From a bacterium (lineage in GTDB: Bacteria > Babelota > Babeliae > Babelales > Chromulinivoraceae): a stretch of 7,518 nucleotides of DNA. Under the pieces are notes generated by a model. It had not been told where the DNA came from. It saw nothing but the letters and a program-made list of their open reading frames with translations, and made no database searches. The position numbers and the translations under genes were made by a program. The stretch is taken from positions 1 through 7,518 of the forward strand of contig CANCGK010000043.1 of assembly GCA_947377595.1 (NCBI GenBank). Direction: 5' to 3'. Positions 6,512 through 7,518 of this stretch are shown here, piece after piece. The first letter of the stretch is position 1. Every line of letters begins with the position of its first letter.

Positions 6512-6591
6512 AAAAATCCTCTGACCGAAATGTCTTTTTGTCTTGTTCTGTAATTTTATAATAAAGCTTTTGTTAATCTAAGCTTATTACT

Positions 6592-6620
6592 ACTGTAAAA
6601 ATATCTGATTGAATCGTCAA
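6592..6620 (-). promoter_or_regulatory. Promoter candidate for the 171-aa secreted protein
   Basis: On the minus strand, TTGACG (6620-6615) is followed after 17 bases by TACAGT (6597-6592). The -35 matches at 5/6 and the -10 at 4/6. Transcription would start near 6585 and give a leader of about 74 bases before the ATG at 6511. It lies in the divergent gap shared with the gene at 6730. Confidence 0.45.
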
Positions 6621-6729
6621 AAGGGTGGTAGCTTTTTTTATTTTTATCGAAATTTGGTCTATTTGACTTGTTCTTAAAATGAGTGCATGTTGGTGTGCAA
6701 TAAGTAGATTCAACGCAGATAAGGATTAT

Positions 6730-7518
6730 ATGGCACGCAATTTGTTAAGCAGAATGATTTATGTGAAAAAAGTGAAGTTTTTTTTATTTTGTCTCAACTT
6801 TTTTATCATGCATCTAGATGGGCAAGGTACGCAACGAACTCAATTTAGACATCATGATACTTATCAAAAACCAATAAAGGTGCCTTTTGATCGTGTTCCT
6901 CCTATGCGAAATCATACACCTTTTAATCATATGCAGAAGCCTCATATTTCTACTCCTATTCATAAGTTTGAAAAGCCAATACACAATTCAGGGTATAGTC
7001 CATATTATCAAGGGCAAAAGAACATAAAAGAGCTTGTAAATGAATATTATGTAGCGCATCATTGTCCAGTCTATCTTGATATGTCAACAAGATTATGGGC
7101 ATTTGAAAATAAGTCATCTCAAGATGATATTGTTAAGTTTTGGCAGCAGCAAATTGAAAAAGAACAAAAAGAGCGCACAGCATTTTTAAAACTTCATGAT
7201 TATAGCTTTCAACCATCTGTGACATTACAAAAAGAATTACAAGATCTTAAAGCTGCTATACATAAAGAGGAGCAAATAGCAGCGCAAAGAACTTTACTGC
7301 AAACATCATGGCATTATTTTAGTTTGAATTTTTATACAGAACAACATGTTTTGACTAAAAATGAATTAGATAAAAAAATCATGAAAGAGCAGCATGCATG
7401 GGAAGAAGAATCACTTAAAAAAATTGAGCAAGATGATAAAAAAATCGCACAATACTTAGCATCTCATAATCTTTTTTTTAAACCATCTGATAAAGCTGCT
7501 CAAAATTTGAATAAAGTT
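6730..7518 (+). CDS. Secreted helical repeat protein of unknown function, N-terminal part (runs off the right edge)
   Basis: The frame is open for 263 codons from the ATG at 6730 to the end of the window. AAGGA lies at 6721-6725, a rather short 4 bases before the ATG. A basic N-terminus is followed by a hydrophobic core at about residues 17-28 (FFLFCLNFFIMH), which reads as a signal peptide or anchor. A GTG at 6763 would give a more standard signal peptide starting MKKVKFFLF, but has no ribosome-binding site. Residues 35-95 are rich in His, Pro, Gln and Asn and probably disordered. From about 98 the chain is helical and charged, with coiled-coil character. Residues 152-163 (FLKLHDYSFQPS) recur as 242-253 (YLASHNLFFKPS), 90 residues later and each preceded by a Trp-containing charged helix, so the mature protein is probably built from repeats. 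No family is recognised. The C-terminus is missing. Confidence 0.8.
   Translation, partial: MARNLLSRMIYVKKVKFFLFCLNFFIMHLDGQGTQRTQFRHHDTYQKPIKVPFDRVPPMRNHTPFNHMQKPHISTPIHKFEKPIHNSGYSPYYQGQKNIKELVNEYYVAHHCPVYLDMSTRLWAFENKSSQDDIVKFWQQQIEKEQKERTAFLKLHDYSFQPSVTLQKELQDLKAAIHKEEQIAAQRTLLQTSWHYFSLNFYTEQHVLTKNELDKKIMKEQHAWEEESLKKIEQDDKKIAQYLASHNLFFKPSDKAAQNLNKV

Noticed and set aside
6560..6588. Imperfect inverted repeat around two AAGCTT sites
   Set aside because: Only 9 pairs with a bulge, AT-rich, no T-run, and it straddles the predicted start site of the minus transcript, so it is unlikely to act as a terminator.
6663..6691. TTGACT as -35 of a plus-strand promoter for the gene at 6730
   Set aside because: The -35 is good (5/6) but the hexamer at 17 bases is CATGTT (3/6), and the better TAAAAT at 6675-6680 is far too close. 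A promoter is expected in the gap but I cannot place it.
1..7518. CRISPR array, tRNA, rRNA, transposase or phage genes
   Set aside because: I found no spaced direct repeats, cloverleaf-like sequence or recognisable mobile-element protein in the window.

Overview
The window is AT-rich bacterial DNA with short intergenic gaps. It carries two clear housekeeping genes, mnmG and an ABC-F ATPase, among poorly conserved genes for exported proteins. Three separate genes (left edge, 5996-6511, right edge) begin with signal-peptide-like segments and match no family I recognise. An AT-rich genome, many orphan secreted proteins and a DUF4143-type ATPase together suggest a small host-associated or intracellular bacterium. 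Candidatus Dependentiae (TM6) is my best guess from the overall style, but this is inference, not proof; other intracellular lineages remain possible.

Layout. Positions 1-110 (minus) are the start of a secreted protein that runs off the left edge. The 318-base gap at 111-428 holds overlapping divergent promoter candidates and a perfect 42-bp palindrome. Positions 429-1979 (plus) look like one transcription unit: an AAA_14/DUF4143 ATPase, then two very small predicted membrane proteins and a degraded third micro-ORF that copies the start of the first. A strong bidirectional terminator (2002-2057) separates this unit from the convergent minus-strand genes. These are, in transcription order, a small secreted protein (6511-5996), mnmG (5914-4073) and an ABC-F protein (3993-2095). 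A second divergent gap (6512-6729) leads to a plus-strand secreted, histidine-rich, helical protein with an internal repeat, cut off by the right edge.

Functional reading. MnmG modifies the wobble uridine of certain tRNAs, and ABC-F proteins act on the ribosome near the P/E-site tRNA, so the two adjacent same-strand genes both serve translation. The ATPase plus micro-ORF unit is the accessory part of the window and the best candidate for something undescribed: it has a palindrome at its head, a terminator at its tail and signs of local duplication inside. Nothing in the sequence proves its function.
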